Assembly (NCBI GenBank): GCA_023412475.1
Contig: JAEYNR010000082.1
Coordinates: forward strand, 1 to 64,000
Length of the DNA: 64,000 nucleotides
Reading direction: 5' to 3'
Origin: Fibrobacterota bacterium
GTDB taxonomy: Bacteria > Fibrobacterota > Chitinivibrionia > Chitinivibrionales > Chitinispirillaceae
Both the position numbers and the translations under genes were made by a program. This document shows positions 26,896 to 36,130 of the stretch, in pieces (the first letter of the stretch is position 1; the number at the start of each line of letters is the position of its first letter). Under the pieces are notes generated by a model, which was given only the letters and a program-made list of their open reading frames with translations, searched no databases and was not told the DNA's origin.

Positions 26896-27336
26896 ATGAA
26901 AAAATTAACTCTTTCCATGCTGATAGTTGGACTGTTATGCACCAGTGCTTTCCCGTTTAAATTAGGATTGGAATTTCAGGCCGGCCAAGTGATGCTTTTT
27001 GGTGCAAACTTGCGTTTTTCCGATTTTTTCGAACTTAAACCCCAACTCGGATTTATGTTCGACGACGACAGAGATGAATTTGATCTGGCTGTTAATGCAA
27101 ATTTCTATCTCTCAGACTTGGGACGATTACAGCAATATGTTGGTCCAGGGGTTAATTTTGCCTTCAGCGATAACAGCAGTTTTGGAATAAACGGAAACTA
27201 TGGCCTGCGGTACGACATTAACGATGCTGTAAGCATATTCGGGCAGGTAGGCCTGGGGATGATTTTTACTCCTGATTTTTCCATAAGTACCTACTCTTCA
27301 GGTGTGGGATTGACCTTTTATTTGCTTAACAGATAA
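26896..27336 (+). CDS. Small outer-membrane beta-barrel protein
   Basis: 146 residues with a signal peptide (MKKLTLSMLIVGLLCTSAFPF). The mature part alternates polar and hydrophobic residues in short strands with turns (FKLGLEFQAGQ, LKPQLGFMFDDDRDEFDLAVNANFYLS, YVGPGVNFAFSD, SIFGQVGLGMIF) and ends in an aromatic-rich strand (GVGLTFYLLNR). This fits a small eight-stranded barrel of the OmpX/OmpA-like or PorT-like type. The function is unknown. It is a single gene with a strong ribosome site. Confidence 0.72.
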   Translation: MKKLTLSMLIVGLLCTSAFPFKLGLEFQAGQVMLFGANLRFSDFFELKPQLGFMFDDDRDEFDLAVNANFYLSDLGRLQQYVGPGVNFAFSDNSSFGINGNYGLRYDINDAVSIFGQVGLGMIFTPDFSISTYSSGVGLTFYLLNR

Positions 27337-27579
27337 ACTGATAGAAAAGACGAATGAGGAGCGTGGTTGCTGATGTTGAATCTTCTTTACGTACAAAAGA
27401 ACAATTTCATCTGATACCCATTCATGCATACGTGGTTTATTTATTTGATGAAATACTTGTCGGCTAATCACCACTCTTCGTCCAGATTTCCATATTACAT
27501 CCTTTTCGACACCGCTACATAATCGTGGAGTCCTTTTCCCCCACTCATCACTCTCTTCCATGTCCACCCTAGCACAAAT
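27337..27579. other. Unassigned stretch before fcl
   Basis: On the minus strand a frame at 27298-27567 encodes residues such as KSGRRVVISRQVFHQINKP, which may be a gene remnant, but no family could be named. It overlaps the 3' end of the beta-barrel gene and is not annotated as a gene. Confidence 0.3.
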
Positions 27580-27640
27580 ACTGGATTTCTCTTACTTATA
27601 AAAACTATATTTTTCTTTCCATAACAGCCTGATTTAAGGG
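27580..27640 (+). promoter_or_regulatory. Conserved polysaccharide-cassette leader element (fcl copy)
   Basis: TGGATTTCTCTTACTT, AAAAACTATATTTTTCT matches, with only a few differences, the elements at 37253, 42789 and 50371, each of which lies before a wecE copy. Here it lies about 100 bp before fcl. Conservation outside coding sequence in front of different genes points to a promoter or transcript-leader signal, or a recombination site. Confidence 0.65.
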
Positions 27641-27714
27641 TTAATTATGTTCGCCATAAAGGGATATATTCGCAATTGTGTCCCGTTTTCTCTATCCCAA
27701 AAGATTATTTAAAA

Positions 27715-28656
27715 ATGGAACTATCAGCAAAAATTTACGTTGCTGGCCACAGAGGCCTGGTTGGATCGGCGCTTGTAAGACAACTGAAAGAAAAAGGATA
27801 TTCAAATCTTATTACCAGAAACCACTCCGAACTGGATCTTCAAAACCAGGCTGCAGTGGAGGAGTTTTTTAGAAAAGAGAGACCGGATTATGTTTTTCTG
27901 GCAGCAGCCAAAGTAGGTGGGATCTTTGCCAATAACACCTATCCTGCGGAATTTGCCTACTCCAATCTTCAGATACAGAATAATATCGTTAACTCATCGT
28001 GGCTAAATAAAGTTAAAAAGCTCTGCTTTCTGGGCTCTTCCTGCATATATCCAAAATTTGCCCCTCAACCGATGAAAGAGGAGCATCTTCTTACCGGTGA
28101 ACTGGAACCCACCAACAAGGCTTATGCCCTTGCAAAGATTGCCGGTATTATCATGTGTCAGAGCTATAATATGCAATATAACACCAATTATATAAGTGTT
28201 ATGCCCACTAATCTTTTCGGACCAAACGATAATTATGATCCCATGAACTCCCATGTGCTTCCTGCATTAATCCGCAGATTTCATGAGGCGAAAATCAATA
28301 ATTCCCCGACAGTGACGATCTGGGGAACTGGAACTCCAAAGAGAGAATTTCTCTATTCTTTAGATCTGGCCGATGCATGTATCTTTCTGATGAATAATTA
28401 CGACAGTGGAGAAATTATCAACATAGGCACTGGTATCGAGGTCAGCATTGCAGAGTTGGCCGATACAGTAAAAGAGGTTGTGGGGTATTATGGTGATATT
28501 GTTTATGATTCGACAAAGCCGGATGGTACTCCCAGAAAGCTGCTTGACTGTACTAAAATTCACAACCTTGGATGGAAACATGCTACAGAATTCAGGGAAG
28601 GTATCCGATTGGCTTACCAGGATTTTAGTTCCAGATGGGAGCTGGGAGAGATCTGA
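27715..28656 (+). CDS. fcl: GDP-L-fucose synthase
   Basis: 313 residues from ATG 27715; an in-frame ATG 39 bases earlier is possible. It is an extended SDR protein: the N-terminal NAD(P) motif is VAGHRGLVGSA, followed by FLAAAKVGGI, GSSCIYP and the catalytic Y137-x3-K141 in KAYALAK. These are the hallmarks of Fcl/WcaG (GDP-4-keto-6-deoxymannose 3,5-epimerase/4-reductase), the last step of GDP-L-fucose synthesis. The partner Gmd is not in the window. It is the first gene of the polysaccharide locus. Confidence 0.93.
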   Translation: MELSAKIYVAGHRGLVGSALVRQLKEKGYSNLITRNHSELDLQNQAAVEEFFRKERPDYVFLAAAKVGGIFANNTYPAEFAYSNLQIQNNIVNSSWLNKVKKLCFLGSSCIYPKFAPQPMKEEHLLTGELEPTNKAYALAKIAGIIMCQSYNMQYNTNYISVMPTNLFGPNDNYDPMNSHVLPALIRRFHEAKINNSPTVTIWGTGTPKREFLYSLDLADACIFLMNNYDSGEIINIGTGIEVSIAELADTVKEVVGYYGDIVYDSTKPDGTPRKLLDCTKIHNLGWKHATEFREGIRLAYQDFSSRWELGEI

Positions 28657-28676
28657 AAGTAATTTTAAAGGATAAG

Positions 28677-28735
28677 CACGAAATTCGAATTGCGAAATTC
28701 GAAACAGGAACAGGAAAAATAGGAAGTGGGGAAAA
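28677..28735. repeat. Dispersed CGAAATTCGAAAC repeat (fcl 3' side)
   Basis: GCACGAAATTCGAATTGCG, AAATTCGAAACAGGAACAGG; the same family as 22139-22200 and 37117-37160. Confidence 0.65.
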
Positions 28736-28794
28736 GGGCATAACTGATATATTTGTCCCAACCTTCGCCATGTTTTATCCTTAAAAAACCTTAA

Positions 28795-28914
28795 ATGAAC
28801 ATTCCTTTTAATAAACCTTATCTGGATAGCAAAAAGCCTACATACCTTATTCCAAACTTGCTTATGAAATGTATGCTTTCTTCAATGTTTTTCAAACCTT
28901 TGAAAGAATTATAA
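28795..28914 (+). pseudogene. 5' stub of wecE
   Basis: The frame opens with MNIPFNKPYL, identical to the first ten residues of the three wecE copies further right, then diverges completely (DSKKPTYLIP...) and stops after 39 codons. The DNA ATGAACATTCC, TTTAATAAACCTTATCTGG is nearly the same as the start of the other copies. It marks a former cassette boundary just before the first flippase. Confidence 0.75.
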
Positions 28915-28929
28915 AAAATCTAAATAGTA

Positions 28930-30375
28930 ATGACTTCCGCTTCAATAAAACAGAAAACAATAAACGGGCTCAAATGGAGCTTTATAGATAGCTTTGCAAG
29001 TCAAGGCATACAATTTATAATAGGGATTATTTTAGCCAGACTATTAGAACCTGAAAAGTTCGGTTTGATTGGGATGCTAACTATTTTTATTGCAGTGTCT
29101 CAGGTTTTTATTGATAGTGGATTTAGTCAGGCAATTATCCGTAAACAAGATTGTAAACAGATCGATCTTAACACTGTTTTTATTTTTAATCTGGTGGCGA
29201 GTATCCTGCTGTATTTTAGCCTGTTTTTCAGTGCGAGGTACGTTGGTCAGTTTTTCAATCAACCTGCATTATGTCAATTGCTGAAAGTATTAGGTATAGT
29301 GCTGATAATAAATGCTTTCGGATTGATTCAAAGAACTTTGCTCAATAAAGAAGTCAATTTTAAACTTCAAAGCAAAATTTCAATAATATCTTCAATTCTT
29401 TCAGGTGTTTTAAGTATATGGATGGCAAGCAATGGCTATGGTGTCTGGAGTCTGGTATATAAATCAATTTCTATGCAATTAATAACAACATTGCTTTTTT
29501 GGGTCTATAATTCATGGAGGCCATCTTTAAATTTCAGCATGAAATCTATCAGGGAACTATTTCAATTTAGTTCAAAGTTATTAGCCTCCAGCTTGCTGGA
29601 CATAATTTATAGAAACGTCTATTATTTAATAATCGGGAAATATTTTACTTTTACCGAATTGGGATATTATACCAGAGCCAATGAATTTCAAAACATACCA
29701 TCTGCAAATCTCACCCAGATCATAAACAGAGTTAGTTATCCGGTTATCTCAACTATTCAGGATGATCCGGAAAAAATAAAAGCAGTATACAAAAAAATGA
29801 TTAAAGGCACCATGTTCTTATCTTTTATGCTTATGTTTGGTCTTGCTGCCAGTTCAAAACAGGTAATTTTACTTACTATAGGCGAGAAATGGCTACCTGC
29901 AGTAGAATATCTGCAAATTTTATGTTTATCAGGTGTTTTTTATCCACTTCATGCGCTTAACTTGAATGTTCTGGTCGTAAAAGGTCATTCTGATATTTTT
30001 CTGAAGCTGGAAGTTATAAAAAAAATATTAATTATTCCCACTATTATAATCGGTATCCATTATGGGATAAAAACAATGCTATTTACTATGGTAATTAACT
30101 CGATTATAGCATATTTTCTAAACTCGAAAGAATCAGGCAAACTGATTGGCTACTCCTCCTGGGCGCAGCTAAAGGATATTTTTCCCTCTTTTATAATATC
30201 AATCATTATGGTGGCAGGTGTTTTAGGCATTGGAACTTTTCAAATCAACACAATATTTTTACTACTGCTACAGGTTTCAATTGGTGCTTTTATAGTGGTT
30301 TTGTTATCATTAGTTGTGAAAGATGATTCTTATGTTTTATTCAAGGAGTTTCTTATCGAGAGTGTGCGAAAATGA
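28930..30375 (+). CDS. Wzx-type lipopolysaccharide/O-unit flippase
   Basis: 481 residues with about 12-14 hydrophobic helices and the family start: KTINGLKWSFIDSFASQGIQFIIGIILARLLEPEKFGLIGML, with GFSQAIIRK in the next loop. This is the polysaccharide transporter (PST/MOP) branch, close to WzxC/TuaB-like proteins, which moves lipid-linked oligosaccharides across the inner membrane. The ribosome site is weak. It follows the wecE stub and precedes a GT2 gene. A second, less similar flippase lies at 43457, so the locus has two. Confidence 0.9.
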   Translation: MTSASIKQKTINGLKWSFIDSFASQGIQFIIGIILARLLEPEKFGLIGMLTIFIAVSQVFIDSGFSQAIIRKQDCKQIDLNTVFIFNLVASILLYFSLFFSARYVGQFFNQPALCQLLKVLGIVLIINAFGLIQRTLLNKEVNFKLQSKISIISSILSGVLSIWMASNGYGVWSLVYKSISMQLITTLLFWVYNSWRPSLNFSMKSIRELFQFSSKLLASSLLDIIYRNVYYLIIGKYFTFTELGYYTRANEFQNIPSANLTQIINRVSYPVISTIQDDPEKIKAVYKKMIKGTMFLSFMLMFGLAASSKQVILLTIGEKWLPAVEYLQILCLSGVFYPLHALNLNVLVVKGHSDIFLKLEVIKKILIIPTIIIGIHYGIKTMLFTMVINSIIAYFLNSKESGKLIGYSSWAQLKDIFPSFIISIIMVAGVLGIGTFQINTIFLLLLQVSIGAFIVVLLSLVVKDDSYVLFKEFLIESVRK

Positions 30376-30497
30376 CCTAAAATGATATTTTGTGACCGAC
30401 TACAAGCCGTGTGAATAGATAAAATGTGGAAGGCACGTTATACAAAAATCCAGAATAAATGTAACAAACTAAGCTCGTATATGATAAATTTTTAAGT

Positions 30498-30562
30498 AAC
30501 TACTCAGGTATCTGAGTAGCAAAAAAATAACATAATAATATCATATCAGAAAAAATAGGAAC
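30498..30562. repeat. Hairpin-headed intergenic repeat, copy 2
   Basis: CTACTCAG-GTAT-CTGAGTAG forms a perfect stem, followed by an A run, CATAATAATATCATATCAG and AATAGGAAC. Paired with 24068-24130. The surrounding stretch 30376-30734 otherwise shows no gene. Confidence 0.75.
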
Positions 30563-30734
30563 TATATAATCCAATGGCTTTTCTGATTCTATTCTTATTG
30601 TTTTGTTTATGATTTTTTTCAAGAGTTGAGTAGTTGCAATTTTTATTAACAGACATCTCAATGAAGCTGCCGAAAATGGTCCTTCAAAACCGAGAAATAA
30701 TCAAAGGGAAACTAAAACATTAAGAGCATAAGTG

Positions 30735-31757
30735 ATGGGATATCAAGAAGAATTAAATAAACGATTTAAACTGCAAACAGAATATCTGGGCCTTGATAAA
30801 ATAATAAACAAAAAAAATCCGCTTGTTTCGGTAAATGTTACAACTTATCAGCACCATGATTATATAAGAAATTGCTTAGATGGTATTTTGATGCAAAGAT
30901 GCAGCTTTGACTATGAAATCATCATTGGTGAGGACCAGTCTACAGATGGAACAAGGGAAATATGTATTGAATACGCAAACAAATTCCCTGATAAAATAAG
31001 ACTCTTTTTAAGAGATAGAAAAATGTCACAATACTATGAAAATGGCAGATATATTACTCGTTTTAATGCAATTTGGACAAGGATGTCTTCACGCGGAGAA
31101 TATGCTGCTATATGTGAGGGAGATGACTATTGGACAGATCCTAATAAACTTCAAATGCAAGTTGAGTTCCTCCAGAAAAATCCGGAATACGGACTCGTTT
31201 TTACCGATGCAGATTGCTTAATTGAGGACACTAACTTCTTAATTCCTGCTCAAGATAAAGCATCTGGAAGAAAAATACCAGAAGGTGATGTTTTTGAAAT
31301 GCTTCTGTACGATAACCCATACAGAACTTGCACTTCCATGTTCAGAAAAGATTTAATTGATCAGATAGAACTGGCTGCAAACCCACGATTTAAGATGGGT
31401 GATCTGATTCTATGGTTAACAATCGCTTATAAAAGCAAAATAGGTTATCTTCCTAAGTCTACCACTGTATACCGTTTAAGAAAAAACTCAGCATCTCATT
31501 TTACCGAACTCTTGCCTTATAAAAGATTTAACAGGAGCAGATACAGAGCAAGCTTGTACTTTTCAAGTAAATATAATGTAAATTTCTCCAGAAGCACATT
31601 TAAGAAAAAACAAAAGGAAGAACTTATCGCTTACCTATACTACAAAAGGATGTATATGCCTTTATTAGCTTATTGGAAAGATCCTGTGACTATTGTTAAA
31701 ATTATTATTTATCCAAAAATAAAAAAACTATTTAGGCTGATATCAAAGAAGCGTTAA
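30735..31757 (+). CDS. Glycosyltransferase family 2
   Basis: 340 residues; the ATG at 30735 is preferred over the adjacent GTG. The GT-A nucleotide-binding start is VSVNVTTYQHHDYIRNCLDGIL, followed by GEDQSTDGT and the metal-binding region CEGDDYWTD. The C-terminal part is basic and aromatic, as in GT2 enzymes that act on membrane-bound acceptors. Donor and acceptor are unknown. It probably works with the upstream flippase in O-unit assembly. Confidence 0.88.
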   Translation: MGYQEELNKRFKLQTEYLGLDKIINKKNPLVSVNVTTYQHHDYIRNCLDGILMQRCSFDYEIIIGEDQSTDGTREICIEYANKFPDKIRLFLRDRKMSQYYENGRYITRFNAIWTRMSSRGEYAAICEGDDYWTDPNKLQMQVEFLQKNPEYGLVFTDADCLIEDTNFLIPAQDKASGRKIPEGDVFEMLLYDNPYRTCTSMFRKDLIDQIELAANPRFKMGDLILWLTIAYKSKIGYLPKSTTVYRLRKNSASHFTELLPYKRFNRSRYRASLYFSSKYNVNFSRSTFKKKQKEELIAYLYYKRMYMPLLAYWKDPVTIVKIIIYPKIKKLFRLISKKR

Positions 31758-31872
31758 AATGATTCATAACTATATTATGAACAGCTTGTGCCTAATTTTG
31801 TAAACATACTCAGCTCTTACCATGCTCAGACAGGTAATTGTACCCAGTTATCCTGAAAACCGCAAAAAGGAT

Positions 31873-33072
31873 TTATGTTACTTTCATAGTTATCAGTTGG
31901 TTAACATTAGAAACGATCGATTCCATCTCATTTCTTGTTTTAAATTGAAGCAGCAATACTCCAAGGGCTTCATTGGAGCCACTGAATAGATTTATTTTAT
32001 CTCCCGGAAAACGATATTGATGAAACTCTTTTATATACGGCGTTATTTCTTTACTGAGTGAAATTTCGCTTAATATACCTGAAACATTAGAATGCAAAGC
32101 ATAATATGTCGAATAATATCCCAGATCACTGGGTATAATGACTTCATTATTACAAAGCATATCAAGAGTTGCCTCTACCATATTGAACCCGGTTGCATAT
32201 TGGATTGCTTGTGGCACAAAATGTCCTCCATTACGAGGCCCTATTTCCATAATGTATGGTTTACCTTCCTGATTAATTCTGGCTTCAATATTGACCGGAC
32301 CGGATTTAAAACCTGAAGCGATAATGATTTTCTCAACATCATTTTTAATTCTGGCTAGGTATGAATCGGATATTCTTGTTGGCCATAAAGTTCCACATGG
32401 GTTAAAAGGGTTTAAACCCGTACTGTATAGATGGTCACCCAGAGCGCAGAACGCCAATTTCCCATCAAGAACAAACCCGTCACCATGCAAATCACCATAA
32501 GTATTGTCTATATATTCTTCCAGAATCGCTTTTTTTGATCTTGAAAACTTTAAAGCGTATTGAATGGCATCAAAGATCTGTTTATGGTCTTTTATGAATG
32601 TAACACCTTTACTGCCAGAAGAATCAGTTGGCTTAACAATAATTGGAAAGGTAAGCTCACGGATTTCATCCAGCTCATTTTCATAATTTTCAACTGTAAC
32701 ATTTTTTGGACAATTTAAGCCTTGCTTTTGCAAAAGGTTGCGAAAAAGATTTTTTTCTGCAAGTATTCTGACACTATTATAAGGATTTCCAGATAAACCA
32801 AGTTTTTCAGCAACATACGATGCCACCGGAGCAGCGGGATCAGAAGCGTAAGCATATACAAAATCGGGACTTAGCGTATTTGCTAAATTTAAAACAGCAT
32901 CTGTATCAGTAGTGCTTATATTGTGGTACTCATCAGCTAATTTGTGCCCCGGGTTTTCGGGTAAATAGTCACATGTAATAACATAAAGCCCTCGTCTCTT
33001 TGCTTCTTTAATAATAGGTATTTGAGCATAAGCACCACCAAGAAAAAGAATTTTTTTTTGGGAGTAATTCAT
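31873..33072 (-). CDS. ATP-grasp carboxylate-amine ligase-like enzyme
   Basis: 399 residues from ATG 33072, which has AGGA seven bases upstream; an ATG at 33111 overlapping the previous stop is the alternative. The N-terminal pre-ATP-grasp fold (KKILFLGGAYAQIPIIKEAKRRG) is followed by the ATP-grasp core: NLFRNLLQKQGLNCPK, FPIIVKPTDSSGSKGV, EEYI and INQEGKPYIMEIGPRNGGHF with the metal-binding E/N. Such enzymes join a carboxylate to an amine through an acyl-phosphate. With a GNAT and two aminotransferase-fold proteins in the same operon, it probably attaches an amino acid or organic acid to an amino sugar. The substrate is not known. Confidence 0.85.
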   Translation of the reverse strand: MNYSQKKILFLGGAYAQIPIIKEAKRRGLYVITCDYLPENPGHKLADEYHNISTTDTDAVLNLANTLSPDFVYAYASDPAAPVASYVAEKLGLSGNPYNSVRILAEKNLFRNLLQKQGLNCPKNVTVENYENELDEIRELTFPIIVKPTDSSGSKGVTFIKDHKQIFDAIQYALKFSRSKKAILEEYIDNTYGDLHGDGFVLDGKLAFCALGDHLYSTGLNPFNPCGTLWPTRISDSYLARIKNDVEKIIIASGFKSGPVNIEARINQEGKPYIMEIGPRNGGHFVPQAIQYATGFNMVEATLDMLCNNEVIIPSDLGYYSTYYALHSNVSGILSEISLSKEITPYIKEFHQYRFPGDKINLFSGSNEALGVLLLQFKTRNEMESIVSNVNQLITMKVT

Positions 33073-33110
33073 TTTGTTCCTGCTTGCAATTATTGGTGGA
33101 AAAGAAATCA

Positions 33111-33629
33111 TTAAAGGTCACAGGTCATTCTGAGAAACTGGTCTTTAACATTCCCTGTTTCAGAGCTTGAAGAAAATTCAGCTTCATTATAGACTGCGAA
33201 TCCATTTTTCAGATATACTCTGATTGCCGAATCGTTGTTTCTATTGACGCGCAATATTATTCTTTTCAGAAAAAGCTCTTTTTTTGCAATTTCAATTAGT
33301 GAAGAAGTAGCTTGTGAGGCGATACCTTTTCCCCAATATTTCTTTTCTCCAATAAAAATGTGAAGAACTGCTTGTTTCTTTTTGAGATCAATATCGGTCA
33401 GTTGAATATTCCCTATATACTCGTCTGTTTCTTTTATACATATTGCGAATCTTCTTGAAGTGTCTTCAGAAAGCACTTTCCTTATCCACTCTTTTTCTAT
33501 AGTTTGGGTAACCAAGGTGTAAGGTCTGTTGCCGGTAAATTTCCAGATTTCCTGATCATTTCGCCATCTCCAGGAAATATCTGCATCAGTTTCTTTCAGA
33601 GGTCTTATATAAATATTGATTTTTTTCAT
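33111..33629 (-). CDS. GNAT family N-acetyltransferase
   Basis: 172 residues with the RimJ/RimL-like layout: IRPLKETDADISWRWRNDQEI at the start, the acetyl-CoA loop in GEKKYWGKGIASQATSSL and the C-terminal RVNRNNDSAIRVYLKNGF. Its ATG overlaps the stop of the upstream gene (ATGA), so it is translationally coupled. The likely acceptor is an amine made by the upstream aminotransferases. It resembles amino-sugar acetyltransferases such as PseH/WecD, but the assignment is by context. Confidence 0.85.
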   Translation of the reverse strand: MKKINIYIRPLKETDADISWRWRNDQEIWKFTGNRPYTLVTQTIEKEWIRKVLSEDTSRRFAICIKETDEYIGNIQLTDIDLKKKQAVLHIFIGEKKYWGKGIASQATSSLIEIAKKELFLKRIILRVNRNNDSAIRVYLKNGFAVYNEAEFSSSSETGNVKDQFLRMTCDL

Positions 33630-34594
33630 ATCATGCTCAGGACTCTTTTTATAACCCGTAACATATCTTCTTCGTTGTATCGCTGATCAATTGGTAAGCA
33701 TACCAAATTATCCAATAATCTTTTTTCGATTGATCCTTCTGCAACACTATCCTCAATACCCGGCCAATATGTCGGAACAAAAATACCTTCAGAGCATAGT
33801 GTATTTTTTATTCTAGTTCCATTTTCTGTAAGCAGCGGATAAGACAAAGCTCCGGAAGTATTTTTTTCAATAAAAAAATCGTTGTAATTTAGCAGATGTT
33901 TGTGTAAGAAATTAAAGTTACGATTTCGAACTTTCTTTATCAAATGTATATCAACTGATTGCAATATTGCTTTGGATATTCTCGACATCTGCATTGGTTC
34001 CCATTGGTTAATCTTTTTCTCATTCTCTCTGAAGACAGCATATCCTTTTTCAGTCTCTCCATCAGCTCTCATAAGCAGATGCTTACAAGAATCGTAAGCT
34101 ACATTTGAGGGGAGATTTAATAAATGACTGAAATCACTGAAAAGAAAACCTCCATCAGGGACCCCAATAAACTTACGTGCAGAATTGAATGCATCTATGT
34201 GCAAGGAAGGTTCATAGAAAAAAGCTTGAGTAAGATCCAGGACAATCCCTGGTATCTCTTTAACAAGATTGTTGCAGATAGCATCTCTTACACCAAAGTA
34301 ATTTACATAGATAAAGCAATCACCACTTTTTATCTCTGGGATAAATTCTGGTTCAAGAGATTTGGTGAGATAATAGAAAACTGTTGTTACGCCAATTTTA
34401 TTTAAAACATCTTTAACGGTTTGACAAATATAGGCTGGTACAAAAACTCTTTTATATTGCCGATGTCTAATAATAAGTTCTAATCCAGCTCTTCCACAGC
34501 TCACTGGGTATGCTTGCGGATAAGGCATAGAATTGCTATATGCGAATTCAAAATCTAAATAGCCTCCAATTTTTTTATCAAAGTTTTTTTTCAA
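33626..34594 (-). CDS. Divergent DegT/aminotransferase-fold protein
   Basis: 322 residues, beginning with TTG (no better start seen). It keeps the skeleton of PLP-dependent sugar aminotransferases: SCGRAGLELII, VFVPAYICQTV, D120 in LDLTQAF where the cofactor-binding aspartate sits, and K141 in SARKFIGVPDGGFL at the lysine position. It is shorter than normal (360-390), and the usual AGD(E/D), EDAAHA and GEGG motifs are lost or altered. It may be an amine-transferring enzyme of unusual substrate or a non-catalytic partner of the DegT enzyme encoded just upstream. Coupled to the GNAT and ATP-grasp genes. Confidence 0.7.
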   Translation of the reverse strand: MKKNFDKKIGGYLDFEFAYSNSMPYPQAYPVSCGRAGLELIIRHRQYKRVFVPAYICQTVKDVLNKIGVTTVFYYLTKSLEPEFIPEIKSGDCFIYVNYFGVRDAICNNLVKEIPGIVLDLTQAFFYEPSLHIDAFNSARKFIGVPDGGFLFSDFSHLLNLPSNVAYDSCKHLLMRADGETEKGYAVFRENEKKINQWEPMQMSRISKAILQSVDIHLIKKVRNRNFNFLHKHLLNYNDFFIEKNTSGALSYPLLTENGTRIKNTLCSEGIFVPTYWPGIEDSVAEGSIEKRLLDNLVCLPIDQRYNEEDMLRVIKRVLSMI

Positions 34595-34663
34595 TGTATA
34601 ATGACCAGATTAGATAGTTGTATGTCAAATATCATTAAGTAAATAAGGTTCTTATTTCAAGAC

Positions 34664-35797
34664 TTAATCTGCATGAATTGGCACCTCGATAATTTTGCAA
34701 ATAGCATCAACTTCATCAAACGTTAGATTTCCATAGAATGGAAGACAGAGTACCCTGTTTTTGATATCATTAGCTACCGGAAGATTTTCTCTAGTTGACG
34801 AGGGGAGAGCTTTATATGGTTCAAAATCTGAACAAAGCGGATAAAAATATTTCCTGGACATAACATTATGGTTCTTTAGAGTCACATAAAGGGCATTCCG
34901 TGTCACAGGGTAAGCATCTTCTATAACTATCGGATAATATTGGCAAGAATCAGTAGTGTTGTCATTTAATCTGGGAATTCTGATTCCTGTTATCGCTGAA
35001 AGTCTACATGTGTATCTTTCCCTTATAAGTTTTCTTTTTTCTTGTTCCTCGCGGTATAAAGCAAGATTAAGAATTCCTAATGCAGCCTGCAGTTCATTCA
35101 TTTTACCATTTATGCCAATATCAGCAACCCTTTCCTCGCTTCTTATTCCAAAATTACGCAGGTTATATATTTTCTCTGCAAGATCATCCCTTTCATATAC
35201 GAGGCAGCCACCTTCAGCAGTATTAAAAAGTTTTGTTGCATGAAATGAAAACATGGTGATATCACCAAATGTACCAATTCCTTTTCCATTTATCTCTGTA
35301 GAAAAAACATGTGCACCATCATATATAACTTTTAAATCATATTGCTTGGCAACTTCATCAATTTTCTGTACATTACAGGGAAATCCATATACATGAACTG
35401 GAAGAATGGCTGAGGTGTTCGGAGTAATTAGTTTCTTTATATTTTCGACATCAATCGTCATTGTTTCAGGTTCGATATCACAGAATACCGGTTTTAAATT
35501 GTTCCAGCTAATGCAATGCGGTGTTGCTGCAAAGGTAAACGGCGTAGTGATCACCTCTGATCCGATAGGCAAATCAAGCGCTTTCAGAGCTGTTAATAGT
35601 GCAATCGCTCCATTGTTGAATAGAGAAACATGTCCTGCCTTCAGTTCTTTTTTTAACAGTTCCTCAAGTTTTTTATGTTTTTTACCATTGTTTGTTAACC
35701 ATTTTGAATCCCAGATTTCAGATAATTCCTTTTGCAATGAATCCAGGGGCGGTAATAATGGATTTGTTACAAAAATTGGAGTTGGAAAGTTTTCCAT
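34664..35797 (-). CDS. DegT/DnrJ/EryC1 family sugar aminotransferase
   Basis: 377 residues, ribosome site AAAGGTG. Motifs: TNNGKKHKKLEELL, NNGAIALLTALKAL, TTPFTFAATPH, cofactor aspartate D160 in YDGAHVF and Schiff-base lysine K189 in FSFHATKLFNTAEGG. It resembles VioA/RffA/DesI-type enzymes making dTDP-4-amino-4,6-dideoxyhexoses. It is first in a four-gene minus-strand operon (aminotransferase, degenerate aminotransferase, GNAT, ATP-grasp) that looks like a unit for making an N-acylated amino sugar. It is not part of the wecE repeat family. Confidence 0.88.
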   Translation of the reverse strand: MENFPTPIFVTNPLLPPLDSLQKELSEIWDSKWLTNNGKKHKKLEELLKKELKAGHVSLFNNGAIALLTALKALDLPIGSEVITTPFTFAATPHCISWNNLKPVFCDIEPETMTIDVENIKKLITPNTSAILPVHVYGFPCNVQKIDEVAKQYDLKVIYDGAHVFSTEINGKGIGTFGDITMFSFHATKLFNTAEGGCLVYERDDLAEKIYNLRNFGIRSEERVADIGINGKMNELQAALGILNLALYREEQEKRKLIRERYTCRLSAITGIRIPRLNDNTTDSCQYYPIVIEDAYPVTRNALYVTLKNHNVMSRKYFYPLCSDFEPYKALPSSTRENLPVANDIKNRVLCLPFYGNLTFDEVDAICKIIEVPIHAD

Positions 35798-36009
35798 AAA
35801 AGCACCTTTTACCCAATAAATTGCAGATACAGCTTAATAATACAGAAGAAAAAAGATACAATCGGCTATGCCAAAATTCAATTTTTGGGTTAGATGAGTT
35901 ATTTAGTAAAATACCGGTCAGGAGTTCTTAGCCCGCAAACCACAATCAATTTTCACACTCTAAGGAGCATTAACACGAATGCTCATAAATAAGAGCGAGA
36001 ATTTCAAGA

Positions 36010-36130
36010 CGAATTTGCACGAATCAGAAGAAACCCTTTGTTAAAGTTTTATCTTTTTCGCAGGTATTCGTGTTTCCTTATTCGTGCAATTCTATTTATC
36101 TTCGTATTCAGGCTCTATTTATATTAAAAC
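36010..36130 (+). repeat. Conserved leader of Rpn-family gene, copy 2
   Basis: CACGAATCAGAA, TTAAAGTTTTATCTTTTTCG, CAGGTATTCGTG and CTCTATTTATATTAAAA match the leader at 1509-1614 and part of 42440-42515. The match includes the bases immediately before the ATG. Confidence 0.7.

Noticed and set aside
27298..27567. 89-codon minus-strand frame before fcl
   Set aside because: Overlaps the beta-barrel gene, has no start signal and matches no family I can name; perhaps a remnant.
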